64,000 bases of DNA, from positions 6,262,001 to 6,326,000 of the forward strand of contig CBDHGK010000041.1 in the NCBI GenBank assembly GCA_965263045.1. Reading direction: 5' to 3'. The stretch's first letter is position 1. Each line of letters begins with the position of its first letter. Origin of the DNA: G963664115 sp965263045 (GTDB taxonomy: Bacteria > Acidobacteriota > Terriglobia > 20CM-2-55-15). Under the pieces are notes generated by a model, which saw nothing but the letters and a program-made list of their open reading frames with translations, ran no database searches and was not told the DNA's origin. Positions 1-10,200 of the stretch are shown in pieces. A program made the position numbers and the translations under genes.

Positions 1-951
1 TCTTTGGTGTGGACCTTGACCTCTGCCTCAACTGCCGCGGAGTATAGGACCAATAAGAGCCCGCGGCCCGATAGTGATCGGGGAAACAACGCCGACTCCG
101 AGGGCCGGCCCACGCGAATTCGGTCAGTAGTGCAACCTGAAGCGCCAAGGAAGAGGTGAGGGCCCCGCAAAATGAGCTGCGAAGGGGGCTAATTCGGGGC
201 GGTCCCGAGGGCCGGAGAGACCTCCGTCTGGGATGTGGATACACGAATCCTGTCGAAACGCTTCCGTGTGAAACGTGGACTGACGGCGGGAAGAATTCCG
301 GCCGAAGTTCCTTGAGCCGATAGTAGAGTTCATCGCGGAATTCCCTCGAGGTAACAGCTGCCTTCAAGTCGCGGTTCGTCACGACCCAATACGCCAAGAA
401 ACATCTCAGTACCACCGTTACAAGAACTTGGAAGACATCCGGCAAGAAAGCGTCCCTGACAGGGGCGGACCGACGGCGAACCGACGGCACCGGCCGTTCA
501 GGGGCCACACGCAGTGTGCGGTCGCCATCTGCGGCTGCGCCAGCGTCACCCACCGCGGTTCCACGGTTGTACGCAGCGTTTCAACTTCATACGCAATGTC
601 TGATCGTCCGTACGCAGTGTGTGCTCACCGGAAACACCCGCGCGCTGGCCAGGGCTGAACACACCGATTCTGCCACCCAGGCCACGGAACTACTGTCGGA
701 GAGATAACATAAATGAGTCCGAGAGCCGATTCGATCCTGACAAATGACTGGCAAATGCATCCTGGGCTGTGAAGGATGCTCTCCTGGAGCAGAGGCGCCT
801 TTCGGCTGGTTCTAAGTTGAGGTGATGGGAATCAGAGGGAGCGAGGTCGATTGCCTGCTCTTAGAACGACAACCGTCTCCGCGCTCGGTGACTCCGGCGT
901 GACGGTCGGGCTCACATACCGTAAACTGGATGGCGTAAGGAGGTTCCGTCA
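1..951. other. Gene-poor stretch
   Basis: No convincing gene is seen on either strand; the short open frames lack family resemblance and ribosome binding sites. The stretch holds a set of short direct repeats at 509-621, described separately. It ends in a good Shine-Dalgarno (aaggaggt, about 936-943) that belongs to the DUF433 gene starting at 952. Confidence 0.5.
571..621. repeat. Three short direct repeats with ~20-bp period
   Basis: The decamers ACGCAGCGTT (571-580), ACGCAATGTC (591-600) and ACGCAGTGTG (612-621) share ACGCA(G/A)(C/T)GT and lie 20 and 21 bp apart, so they fall on one face of the helix. A fourth copy, ACGCAGTGTG, lies at 509-518. They could be protein binding sites or chance; no gene starts directly downstream. 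Confidence 0.3.
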
Positions 952-1185
952 ATGCCCTCGCCCGACTGGTCCCGATGCCCGGCCGTGGAAAGCATCCCTG
1001 GGAAGGTGAGCGGCGCCTGGGTGTTCAAGGGCACCTGCACACCGGGGGCCATCGTGTTCGAGAACTTGGAGGACGGTATGACCATTGACGAGGTGATTGA
1101 GCAGTTCCCGGTCACTCGGGAGCAGGTCACGGCCGTACTCGAATACGCTGCCCGAAGCCTGGATGCCCCCGTTTCCAAGCGTTGA
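952..1185 (+). CDS. DUF433 family antitoxin-like protein
   Basis: A 77-residue protein of the DUF433 type, a small helix-turn-helix fold usually found as the antitoxin partner of DUF5615 PIN-like proteins. The typical pattern is visible: an N-terminal stretch ending in G(A)WVFKGT, then 'PGAIVFENLEDGMTIDEVIEQFP' in place of the usual 'PV..v.n.L..G.s.eei.e.fP', and a C-terminal helix with QVTAVLEYAAR. The start at 952 is fixed by an aaggaggt ribosome binding site about 8 bases upstream. Its stop overlaps the start of the following PIN-like gene (TGATG at 1183-1187), the normal coupled arrangement of this pair. The antitoxin looks intact although its partner frame is interrupted. Confidence 0.8.
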   Translation: MPSPDWSRCPAVESIPGKVSGAWVFKGTCTPGAIVFENLEDGMTIDEVIEQFPVTREQVTAVLEYAARSLDAPVSKR

Positions 1186-1511
1186 TGAGAGTCCTTTTCG
1201 ACAACGGGACTCCAAGAGGCGTCGCCGGTGCCTTGTCCGATCACATTGTCGAAGAGGCTCGTTCGCGTGGCTGGGACACCCTAGGGAACGGTGAACTACT
1301 TGACGCTGCCGAGGCAGCCGGATTCGATGTCTTCGTCACGACTGACCGGAATATCCGTTAACAGCAGAATTTGACCGACCGAAGGATTGCCGTCGTGGTC
1401 CTCGAAAAGGGCCGATGGAGACTGATCAAGCACAGCCTTCCGGCAATTGCAGCAGCCGTGTCCGCGGCAACTCCAGGAAGCATCGCCGAGATTGAGATTC
1501 CGATCGATTAG
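1185..1511 (+). pseudogene. DUF5615 PIN-like toxin, interrupted by an in-frame TAA
   Basis: Reading from ATG 1185, overlapping the DUF433 stop, gives a DUF5615 (Mut7-C/PIN-like) protein: it opens MRVLFDNGTPRG, the first acidic residue of the PIN-like site, and contains DVFVTTDRNIR, the second acidic cluster. After NIR the codon at 1359-1361 is TAA, exactly where the family has Tyr in 'NIRYQQNL'. The same frame then continues without a gap through QQNLTDRRIAVVVLEKG and a normal C-terminal helix to TAG at 1509-1511. A single base change (TAC or TAT to TAA) explains this, so the gene is recently inactivated, or else read through. The truncated product would be 58 residues. Confidence 0.75.
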
Positions 1512-1662
1512 TAACTAGTCGCCAAGGGGCGAGTAATGGACTGCGCCAAAATCGGTAGTCGCTAAGTGTTACTCGGGAGTTCAGACTTTGATTGCTTCTA
1601 AATCCCTCCCTTAGTGTTCCCTATCGAATTTTGACGATTCGCTTCAGTCCAGCAGAGGCGCG

Positions 1663-2395
1663 ATGCAACCCGGCGCAAAGCTCGCCCGCTACGAAATCCT
1701 GTCCGCCATTGGTAAAGGCGGGATGGGAGAAGTGTGGAAAGCACGTGACACGAAGCTCGGGCGTGAAGTTGCGATCAAGACGCTGCCTGAAGAATTTGCC
1801 AAAGATGCCGACCGACTCGCAAGGTTTGAACGAGAGGCCAAACTGCTGGCGGCACTGAACCATCCGAACATTGCGGCCATCCACGGTTTCGAAGAAGACG
1901 AGGGCACCTACTTACTCGTCCTCGAACTGGTTGACGGCGACACGCTCGCCGACAGAGTCCAGCCTGGTGCAATATCGGTCGAGGAGTGTCTCAAGCTCGC
2001 GCTCCAGATCGCGGAGGCGTTAGAGGCCGCGCATGAGAAGGGACTGATCCTTCGTGACCTGAAACCGGCCAATATCAAAGTCACGCCTGACGGGAAAGTG
2101 AAGGTGCTGGACTTTGGACTTGCAAAGGCGTTTGCAGGCGATGCGGATGTGAACCTGTCGAATTCCCCGACGCTCAGCATGGCCGCCACTCAGCAAGGCG
2201 TGATTCTTGGAGCAACGGCTTATATGAGTCCTGAGCAAGGGCGGGGTGAGAACGCTGACTAGCGAGCGGACGTATGGGCTTTCGGCGTCGTTCTGTTTGA
2301 TGTGTTGACGGGCCGCAGCACGTTTGAAGGAACGTTGGATGTGCGAGTGGCCCGTTGTGGCAAGAGGCCTCGAACAGCCCTCAGAACTGGAATCG
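1663..2395 (+). pseudogene. PknB-type Ser/Thr protein kinase, broken
   Basis: The N-terminal 199 residues are a Hanks-type kinase: glycine loop GKGGMGEV (18-24 region), VAIK lysine at 39, FEREAKLL with the helix-C Glu at 56, RDLKPANIK (131-139) and DFG (150-152). The reading frame is closed by TAG at 2260-2262, but the same frame continues directly into RADVWAFGVVLFDVLTGR (2263-2316), subdomain IX, so the stop replaces one codon (Lys AAG to TAG fits the usual 'DKRAD'). Homology fades near 2345-2395, where the gene meets the stop of the converging receptor gene, so the C-terminal lobe and any sensor domain are missing. The HRD histidine is Leu (LRD, residue 130), another sign of decay. Confidence 0.8.
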
Positions 2396-4873
2396 GAGCC
2401 CGATTTCGACCAGCCGGGGATCCTGCGCGCTGGTTGAGAGGCCGAAATTGGGCGAAGTCATTACGCCCGAAGGCAGGCTGAAATTGACGTTGTTGAACGC
2501 GTTCGTCATGTTCGCAAACACGTTGAGATTGGTCCGCGTGCCTCCCGCACCACCGGCCCCTTCAAAGAAGAAGGCCTTTGAGATATTGAATCCGAAACTG
2601 AGGAATTTTGGAGCGTCGCCCGTGTTTCGCGCGACCCCCGGAGGCCGATCGGTCAAATGGCCGTCCTGGTTGTCGTCGGTTCCGGTCGTGATGTTGAAAC
2701 GGGGGCCGCTGTTGGCCGCCAACGTCCCGCTCAGGAAGATACCGAGCGGGAGTTGCGCGTTGATGGTGCTGGCCAGGGTGTTCGTCGGAAAGAAGCGCGC
2801 GCGAGCCCAATCCGCCTGAAGGTCGTAAGGGTCGGAAGGAAGAAAGCCGGCCGCATTCGGACGGCCGTCGGAGTGGCCTCTTTGATACTGGTAGTTTGCC
2901 GATACGTTGAAGATGCTGAACCTCTGCCGATAGGTTAACCGAAGTGAATGCTGGATCTGTGCCATCGTCGATTCGAGGTTGAGGATCTCTTCCTTCGTCG
3001 GATCGGAGCGAACACAGGTCTCCGCGCTCTGGTCCTTCGTGCAGGAACGTGGTACGGGCGCGGTGATATCACGCGGAGCATTCAGGTCCCGGAGGCGCAA
3101 GCGGTGCACTTCGTGGAGGTACTCATATGCGGCGCTCACGAATAGATTGGTCAAGAACGTCCGTTCGATCGAAATCAACCCGGCGCTGAGATAGGGTGCC
3201 GACAGGGTCGGGTCGGTCACCCGGACAGAGGGCAACAGGTTCTGCACTGTTCCGGACTCGAACGGATCGGGATACGAGGGCGCGGCGATGACGGTCTCGA
3301 ACTGACGTGTTCCGTCCAGCCGCCGCTGGTTCTCGACAAGGTCTATGCCGAGGCTGTTGTAGTACACACCGAGGCCGCTCCGTATGACCGTGGCCTGACC
3401 CAGTGCATAGGCCAATCCCAAGCGGGGGCCGAAGTTGTCCGCGTCGTCCAGATTCGTCTGCCAGTCGTAGCGAAACCCGTAATAGACCGTCAGTTCCGGG
3501 GTCAACCGCCAATCGTTCTGCATGAAGAAAGCCAGCTCGGTCTGGGTGGTTTCGAGCGACGGATCGCCTTGAGCCACACGAAATTGGAAAGGCCGTCCCT
3601 GGTTGAAGTCGTTCAGGCTGGAAAACGTGAACGTTCCGTCGAAGTTGGCCGTGGACAGCGCTCGATTCTTCCGATAGACACCGTCGACGCCGAAGCGGAG
3701 TGTCGTGCCTTCTCCGATCCGGGTGTACAGGTTGCCGAATTCGTAGTTGCGGTTGTCGCTTACGGAGCGGTTGCCGGAGCCACCGCTGCTGAAGGCATCG
3801 ACGACGTCGGTCCGTACCCCGGTGGTTGCCGGGACCGTTTCTGCGTGGCTGGTGTTGACCTGGAACCGCATTTCATAAATGCTTCGGGCCGACAACGACG
3901 AGAACTGTTTCAGGTCCACAATCCAGCTGTTGCCCTCGCTGGCCCAAGCGCGTTCGGGCAACACGAAACCTCCGATGCCTTGATTTCTTTCCGAGTATGG
4001 GGCGTATTCCAGGTGGAATGTCAGCGAATGGGCGTCAGCGAACTGGTAGGTCCCTCCGGTGGAGAGGAAGCGGTGCGTCGTCGGCCGGACGACTTCGCTG
4101 GATAACGGAGAACCATCGGCCAGCGTGGCGTTAATGGTCTCGACGTTCTCAGCTTCGTTCTGACGACCCGCGAAGCTCATAGTCAGTCGACCAGGGAGAA
4201 CGGGCCCGCTGAGATCGAAACTCGTGTCCCGCTCCTGATACGGGGGCTTGACGGTCGGCACCCGGTGGCCGCGGTTGTAGGAGCGCCGGCCCGCGTTCAG
4301 GGATTCGTCGATGATGAGGAACTGAACGTTGCCGTGGAACGCGCCAGCCCCGCCCCGTTCGATGACTTCCGCCCGGATCGGACCCCTGCCGATCTGGTAG
4401 AAGCCTTCCTCGGCAGTGAACGTGTTCGGGTTGAGCCGCACGTATTGGGTTTGCTGTTGGGGGCCATCTTGTTCAGATGTATCGGTGACCCGCGATGGGT
4501 TCGTTTCCAGATACCGGCTCCACGCGGCGAACTGCTCCGTCGTGAGATAGTCCTCCAGGCGCGCGAGGAACTCGACTTCCATATACTCGATAGCCGAGCG
4601 CAGCCGGTCCGATGCCTGACCCTGTGTGGGGCCGGCGCTGAAGTCCATCAGGTCGCCGAACAACTCCTCCGAGGCCTGCCGTCGGTCTTCCATCATCAGG
4701 ACGATGGCGTCATTCTGGGCCTGGGTGAACGGGAGCGCCGCTTCGGCGAGGACGCGATCGACTTCCAGCTTCAGGACTGCCAGGGGGTTTTCCGCCGGTA
4801 GTGTTCCGTCCTGCGCGAAAACGGCGTTTGGCAGGATCAGAAGCCACATCATCAAAGGGACCAACACTTTCAA
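2381..4873 (-). CDS. TonB-dependent-receptor-like outer membrane protein
   Basis: An outer-membrane beta-barrel protein of about 830 residues. After the signal peptide (ending AVFAQDG) comes a helical stretch of roughly 110 residues with LTTEQFAAW, reminiscent of Spy/CpxP-type periplasmic domains, instead of the carboxypeptidase-regulatory-like domain common in this phylum. Next is a short plug-like segment (AEVIERGGAGAFHGNVQF, ...DESLNAGRR) and a long barrel rich in alternating aromatic strands, with FGPRLGLAYALG and the terminal aromatic sequence RFQF typical of BamA-inserted barrels. The open frame extends to TTG 4903, but the best ribosome binding site (GGAGG) precedes TTG 4873 (MKVLVPL...), which gives a cleaner signal peptide. 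The substrate cannot be told. It ends at the broken kinase gene. Confidence 0.75.
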   Translation of the reverse strand: MKVLVPLMMWLLILPNAVFAQDGTLPAENPLAVLKLEVDRVLAEAALPFTQAQNDAIVLMMEDRRQASEELFGDLMDFSAGPTQGQASDRLRSAIEYMEVEFLARLEDYLTTEQFAAWSRYLETNPSRVTDTSEQDGPQQQTQYVRLNPNTFTAEEGFYQIGRGPIRAEVIERGGAGAFHGNVQFLIIDESLNAGRRSYNRGHRVPTVKPPYQERDTSFDLSGPVLPGRLTMSFAGRQNEAENVETINATLADGSPLSSEVVRPTTHRFLSTGGTYQFADAHSLTFHLEYAPYSERNQGIGGFVLPERAWASEGNSWIVDLKQFSSLSARSIYEMRFQVNTSHAETVPATTGVRTDVVDAFSSGGSGNRSVSDNRNYEFGNLYTRIGEGTTLRFGVDGVYRKNRALSTANFDGTFTFSSLNDFNQGRPFQFRVAQGDPSLETTQTELAFFMQNDWRLTPELTVYYGFRYDWQTNLDDADNFGPRLGLAYALGQATVIRSGLGVYYNSLGIDLVENQRRLDGTRQFETVIAAPSYPDPFESGTVQNLLPSVRVTDPTLSAPYLSAGLISIERTFLTNLFVSAAYEYLHEVHRLRLRDLNAPRDITAPVPRSCTKDQSAETCVRSDPTKEEILNLESTMAQIQHSLRLTYRQRFSIFNVSANYQYQRGHSDGRPNAAGFLPSDPYDLQADWARARFFPTNTLASTINAQLPLGIFLSGTLAANSGPRFNITTGTDDNQDGHLTDRPPGVARNTGDAPKFLSFGFNISKAFFFEGAGGAGGTRTNLNVFANMTNAFNNVNFSLPSGVMTSPNFGLSTSAQDPRLVEIGLRFQF

Positions 4874-5143
4874 ACAAGGGCCTCCACAAGCGAATGGCAT
4901 CAATTATACGGCTAATTTAATGGCCGAGCGGATCGAAAGACACTGACCTCCGGGGCAGAGCAACGTAGTCACTCCAAAGCCGGTCCTGCAACCCTCGACC
5001 GGTCTGGTAAGCCTTGAAAGATCAGTTACCCCAGTTTACAATCAACCTTGAATTCTTCAGAATCTTCATCAATCAGTGCGCGGTAGGTCAAAGCGCGTGC
5101 CCCAATTAAATTAGATTAGTGAACATATTCAAGGAGAGAGCAC

Positions 5144-5578
5144 ATGGAGCATGACAAGAGGAAATGGTTAGCTCTTTTGTCGGTGACCCTGGGTCTTGTC
5201 GCGGTTGCAGTTCCTGTTTTCGCTCACCATGGGACCGCGATCTCGTATTTCATGGACCAGAATGTAGAAATTCGGGGAGTGGTGACCGAGTGGAATTTCC
5301 GCAGTCCCCATATTCAGCTTTATCTGGATGTCACTGACGACAGCGGTGAGGTGGTCGCCTGGGCGGTTGAAGCGGGCGGCGTTTATTACTGGACCCGAGC
5401 GGGTTGGGACAGGAACAGCGTTCAGACTGGAGACGAAGTGGTTGTCACCATGTCTCCATCGAAAGCGGGAAGTCCAGTCGGTGTCGTTTCAAAACTCGTC
5501 ATCGAACCCAATGACCGACTGCCTGAGGGCCGACTGGCCTGTGGGCTGAACCCGAGACCTGGCCCGCAAGATTGCTAG
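5144..5578 (+). CDS. DUF6152 family exported protein
   Basis: A 144-residue protein with a signal peptide ending VFAHHG; the mature protein begins with the His-His pair typical of DUF6152. The family pattern is clear: '(E)IRGVVTEWNFRSPHIQLYLDV' followed by a W-x-V-E core (VAWAVEAGG), YYWTRAGW, GDEVVVTMSPSKAGSP and a hydrophobic final strand (GVVSKLVI). The fold is probably a small OB-like beta-barrel in the periplasm; no activity is established for it. A strong ribosome binding site (aaggagag) lies 8 bases before the ATG. It is first of two DUF6152 genes leading into the secreted protein at 6309. The C-terminal ~17 residues (LPEGRLACGLNPRPGPQDC) extend beyond the usual end. Confidence 0.85.
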   Translation: MEHDKRKWLALLSVTLGLVAVAVPVFAHHGTAISYFMDQNVEIRGVVTEWNFRSPHIQLYLDVTDDSGEVVAWAVEAGGVYYWTRAGWDRNSVQTGDEVVVTMSPSKAGSPVGVVSKLVIEPNDRLPEGRLACGLNPRPGPQDC

Positions 5579-5753
5579 CGACCCCGGCACGGTTCGAGAG
5601 GTTCTGAGCCCTGCTCTGAATCGGGTTTCGATCTTCCTATCGGGAAGCGAGGCTTTCGAATATTGCAACGTCAGCGTCCTGTTGCACGATATGTTCCAAG
5701 AGTCCCTATTGCATTTGTTGCAGAAGATGCTGCTCTTGTTGCATAAGAACGAT

Positions 5754-6155
5754 ATGGAATACGATCTGAAGGAATATGCCCGGGTAGTCTTCTTGGTTAT
5801 TGCAATCACGATGATGGCCTCTATGCCGGCGTCAGCACACCACGGCATCTTTGTTACCTACGACACGGATCAGCAAGTCACCCTGGCGGGAACGGTGACC
5901 GTATGGACGTTTGCCAATCCGCATGTCCAGTTTTCAATCGACGTGACTGATGGTCAGGGCAATGTTGTGAATTGGGCGGTCGAAGGCAGCAGTGTTTATT
6001 ATTGGAGCCGGGCAGGCTGGAACCGAGGTTCCCTGAGGCCGGGGAATGAAGTTGAAGTGACCGTGTACCCGGCCAGAGATGGCCGGCCCCTGGGCGTCGT
6101 GTCGAAGATCGTGCTTTCCAACGGTAGAGAACTGGTGATGGAGACTGAGAACTAG
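5754..6155 (+). CDS. DUF6152 family exported protein
   Basis: A second DUF6152 protein (133 residues from ATG 5754), about 55% alike by eye to its neighbour: signal peptide ending SASA|HHG, then TLAGTVTVWTFANPHVQFSIDV, VVNWAVEGSSVYYWSRAGW and GNEVEVTVYPARDGRP. The open frame reaches back to 5682, but the upstream 24 residues are not signal-peptide-like and no ribosome binding site supports them; ATG 5754 gives a normal N-region and hydrophobic core, though its own Shine-Dalgarno is poor. It lies 175 bases after the first copy and 153 bases before the secreted protein at 6309, in the same direction, so a common transcript is likely. Confidence 0.8.
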   Translation: MEYDLKEYARVVFLVIAITMMASMPASAHHGIFVTYDTDQQVTLAGTVTVWTFANPHVQFSIDVTDGQGNVVNWAVEGSSVYYWSRAGWNRGSLRPGNEVEVTVYPARDGRPLGVVSKIVLSNGRELVMETEN

Positions 6156-6308
6156 TCCCAGTGAATTGAAGCACTTGCTATCCCCCCCAGGTACGGTCCA
6201 GGTAAGATGACTTAGACAGCGGGCGCCTCTGGCTGCGGAATGCCGATCCGGATCCTGAGCCCCTTCGGGAGTGATTATGAACATGACAAAAACTGGAGGT
6301 ATGACAAT

Positions 6309-7106
6309 ATGCGCAATCGCTTTTTGAGCTTGGCGGTTGTCCTCGTGGCGACGTTACTCTTCTCCTCGATCGCACTCGCTCAGGATTATGATCCGCGCGA
6401 CTTTACAGGATTCTGGGATCGGGCCGCCGGCCCGGACGGCGGTAGTCGCGAAATTTACGGACGGGGAGGCTCTCCGCCCGCAATGACGGCCTGGGGACAG
6501 GAGCAGTACGATGAAAAGCGTCCCGGATACGGAAGCAGAGCCGTTCCCCCGGCCACAGGAAACGACCCTGTGGGGCGGTGTAATCCGCAGGGTATCCCAC
6601 GAATCCTGCTGTATCCGCGACCCTCGGAGTGGGTCACACTCGACGACCGGCTGATCCAGGTTTTCCAGTGGCATCGTGTCTTTCGTGAGGTCTGGATCGA
6701 TGGCCGGGAAATTCCCGAGGATTTTGATCCCGGAATTCGGAGATGGCTCGGATACTCGGCTGCTCGATGGGAGGGCAATACCCTCGTGGTCGAGTCAGCG
6801 GGCTTCGAAGAGGATCAGAGAACCTGGCTCGATCACCACGGGAACGTGCACAGTGAGAACATGCGATTCACGGAGCGCTACACGCGCGTATCGGAGGACG
6901 CTATTGAACTCGAAATGGTGATCGACGATCCGATGACCTATCCCGAACCCTGGGTGGCCGAAAAGAAAACCTGGTACCGGGTAACTTCTGATGATCTCGC
7001 TGTCGAGGGATGGCCGGGCCTCATGGAGGAATACTGCGCCCCCTGGGACGAGGTGGATACGTTCAACCGCAGGGTGAGAGACCCCGCGGGCGGCGTCATC
7101 AACTAA
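6309..7106 (+). CDS. Secreted protein of an uncharacterised DUF6152-linked family
   Basis: A 265-residue exported protein (signal peptide MRNRFLSLAVV... ending ALAQDYD). I do not recognise a named domain. It shares a core with the proteins at 59018, 60993 and, more distantly, 38479: DPRDFTGFWD near the start, TAWGQEQYD, GNDPVGRCNPQGIPR, then VWIDGRE, a W-x-G-x-S-x-x-x-W-E-G-N-T-L-V-V-E-S segment, MRFTERYTRV, DDPMTYPEPW and the ending CAPWDEV...RVRDPAGG. The alternating aromatic strands suggest a beta-rich fold. The start at 6309 has GGAGGT nine bases upstream; the open frame back to 6240 is not needed. It follows two DUF6152 genes, a pairing repeated elsewhere in the window. Function unknown. 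Confidence 0.7.
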   Translation: MRNRFLSLAVVLVATLLFSSIALAQDYDPRDFTGFWDRAAGPDGGSREIYGRGGSPPAMTAWGQEQYDEKRPGYGSRAVPPATGNDPVGRCNPQGIPRILLYPRPSEWVTLDDRLIQVFQWHRVFREVWIDGREIPEDFDPGIRRWLGYSAARWEGNTLVVESAGFEEDQRTWLDHHGNVHSENMRFTERYTRVSEDAIELEMVIDDPMTYPEPWVAEKKTWYRVTSDDLAVEGWPGLMEEYCAPWDEVDTFNRRVRDPAGGVIN

Positions 7107-7124
7107 CGCCCGTATCCAGCACTG

Positions 7125-7166
7125 CAGTCATAGCTTCGAGCGGTGGACCCCTCGAAGCTATGACTG
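7125..7166. terminator. Perfect 16-bp hairpin between convergent genes
   Basis: CAGTCATAGCTTCGAG (7125-7140) is perfectly repeated in inverse at 7151-7166 with a 10-base loop. It lies 19 bases after the stop of the plus-strand secreted protein and before the end of the converging minus-strand operon. There is no U-run on either side, so it may be a Rho-assisted bidirectional terminator or an RNA-stabilising hairpin. Confidence 0.5.
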
Positions 7167-7288
7167 TCCCCCGTTTCAAACGATTTACGTAGACTCGTAA
7201 GTTTCCCCGTCAAGCAGACACTTCATAAATAGAGTTTTCGGCGGTTTTTAGACATTCAGCGGGGGTGAGTCGGGGACTCTTAAACTTG

Positions 7289-10200
7289 CTAGTCGGCTTT
7301 TCTTTCCTCTGTCCCGTAATTTGCCCGATATGCAGGCCCCGGCAGGCCCGATTGATGTCTGGTATTGTTGCGGAGTTGATATTCCAGATACTCGCTGGTC
7401 AGCGGATAGTCTTCTCCTGACGTGTAAGGATAGGGTTCCTCGGTGTGAAACGGCAGGGGTTCCACCGTGGCGGAATAGGCCTCGTAAAAGTCCATGTCCT
7501 TTTCGAAGCCGTCTGCATAAAAGAAATAATCGCGACTCCAGCCGTCGGGGAGTTCGGACAACCCGGATGGGTCGAACTCAATAGCCACTTCCTCTCCGGA
7601 ACCATAGATAACGAAAAAATCGTCTGCAACTGCCAAAAGGTCGCCGACATCTCCGAAACGCGTGTAGTTTCCTGCATGTTTCGCGTAGGGACCCGTTGGA
7701 CTGACGTCGTCATAGTCGTAGGTCACGTCGGCCCTGATCCGCCCCGGAATTTCTCGAGGATAGCCGCGCCAGGCCAGTGTTGCCGCATCCATGGGAACCT
7801 CCGTCATCCGCACCGGTCCGGCCTCCGACGTCGTATCGATCAGAATCTGATCCCAGTAGATCTTAAGGTTGGTCGTAATTCGGATGCGCTCGGTACCCTC
7901 TGGAAGCCGTCCCGTTATATCGCGCGTCATGGTACGTGCCAGACCGGCGGGAAATCCAAGATCATCCATTACTCGGACCCAACGGCCCGACTTATCGAGC
8001 GCTTCGACGTAAGGAAGAATCGCCTCTACACCGGCCTGATGCGCCGCAAAGACTGACGTCGGAGTGAAGTAATCGACGAAGCCGTGCATTAACAACCGCA
8101 CCGGTCCGTTCGTGTCCAAAGCCCCTAGATCCAATACAAGCGAATGAGTTTCTCCAAACCCTTTGAAGGTTGCGGATTCGAAAATCACATAGCGGCGATC
8201 CCTGTCCGTCAGTTCCGGCAGAACGTTTCGGCCCTCATCGTCCCACGCCCCGATCGGGAGACGGGCCTCGCGGCTGGCAATCACCTCGAATTCGGGGAAA
8301 GGCGGCGCGCCGGCGAAATACTCGTGGGGGTAGACGTCCACATCAGAGGGATGGTCGACGGCAAACAGGCGGACCTGATCCAGAAATACCAGTTCCTCCA
8401 TCGGCTCGGCCAGCCGAAAACTCAATCGGCCGTCGCGGGACCGAACGCTCGATCCGGACACTTTCACATACTCAGTGGGGTCAGAAACGTTTCGCTGGCC
8501 AGGTCCGATCCAGTGACCTGCGATACCGGCACCGATGACATCAGTAATGAACTCGTACTTCTCACCATTCCAAACGAAGAGCACTGGACACGAACTTCCG
8601 CGGCGATCGATCTCGACCACAGTATGCTGCTGGCGCGTTTGGAGTTGGACCTCATCCTGAAGGACGCCGGTGGGCCACAGCATTCTTACTGTGTCCACCT
8701 CGGAGTTCTGCCCGAGGCCTGCCGTGACCGGCAACGCGCTTTGTCCCAGATATCCCGATGCACCTGCGATTTCTATCTTTTGCCGGAGCAAGCCTGCAAA
8801 TATTTCTACCTTCGTGCCGATCGCGCTTCGATTGTCATTCAGGCCTTCCAGGGCCACGCGTAACCAGGAATTGTCGTTTCCACCGTCGTTTCGCAGCAGG
8901 AGCGCCGGCCCACCGTTCTGCGTCGCCAGCAGGTCCGGATCGCCGTCGTTGTCGTAGTCAGCACTTACGAGAGCGCGTGGGGCGGTTGGGCCCAGGCTGG
9001 TGATCCCGACAGCAGCGGTGACATCTTCGAACCCGTCGGTTCCGCGGTTCCGAAACACGCGAATCTCCCCGCCATCAGAGGTTTCCCCTGAAACTGCCAG
9101 ATCTATCCACCCATCGTTGTCATAGTCGATCGGGGCCAGTCCCCAGCCCCGCTCCCAACCGGGAACCTGGAGCGTCATGGGTTCAAACCCGCTGCCGCCA
9201 ACATTGCGCCACAGGCTCAGCCCCGGCGATGCCCAGTGAGTGAAGGCGAGGTCCATCCACCCGTCCTTGTTGAAATCGGCTGCGGCGACACCGGCAGGCG
9301 GAGCGGGAAAGTCGCCGCCCCAATCCATTAGATCGAATGCTCCTTCCCTGGGATTGAGGAAAACCTGAGGGGACTCATTCCACCCCGTCACGACAAAGTC
9401 GATGGCACGATCGTTGTTCAGATCCGTACCGACAGCTCCGATGCCGGGCGTAGAGCCAGCCAGAGCCGTCTCCATCGTCCAGTCGGTAAAGGTTCCGTTT
9501 CCGTTGTTCCGCCACAGCATGTTGCCCGGACCGTTAGCGTCAGACGGAAAATTAAACGGGTTGGTTCCTTCCCCTCGTGCATAGTCTACGAAACGGGAAA
9601 CGTAGAGGTCGAGATCGCCATCGTGATCGAAGTCGATGAACGTCAGGCCCAGAGGGAACCCATCGACGCCGATTCCCGCATCAATCGTTACGTTCTCGAA
9701 CCCGCCGCCGTCGTTTCGTAGAAGAGTCACCTGGCCTAGGGAACTCACTGCAAGGTCGATTTGCCCATCGTTGTCGTAATCGCCAACTGTACAGCCCATT
9801 CCCTGTCCGCGAATGCCAATACCGGCGAGGTCCGTGGCGTCGGCGAAGCGGCCGTTGCCGAGGTTCCGGTACAAGCGACTGGCTTCGGCTCCACCGTTGA
9901 TCAAAAACAGGTCCATCCAGCCGTCCGCGTCATAATCCAGAAAGCAGGCCCCCGCACCGAGCAACGGGTTCACGGTGCCAGCGGTCGGGAACTCCGGTAT
10001 TGGTCCAGCAGTGTGGACGAAATCGATGGCGGCTTCGGCCGCGACAGAACTGAAACGCACCTCGATGGGGTCAGGGGCAAGATCGGCGATGCCGCCCACA
10101 TCCTGCGCAAGGGAATAGGGTCCCATGTCCCCGTAAGCCAGTCCCATCGGTACGCTCAAGTTTTGTTGCGTTATTTGCTGAAACCGGGCCAGGTGTTCCT

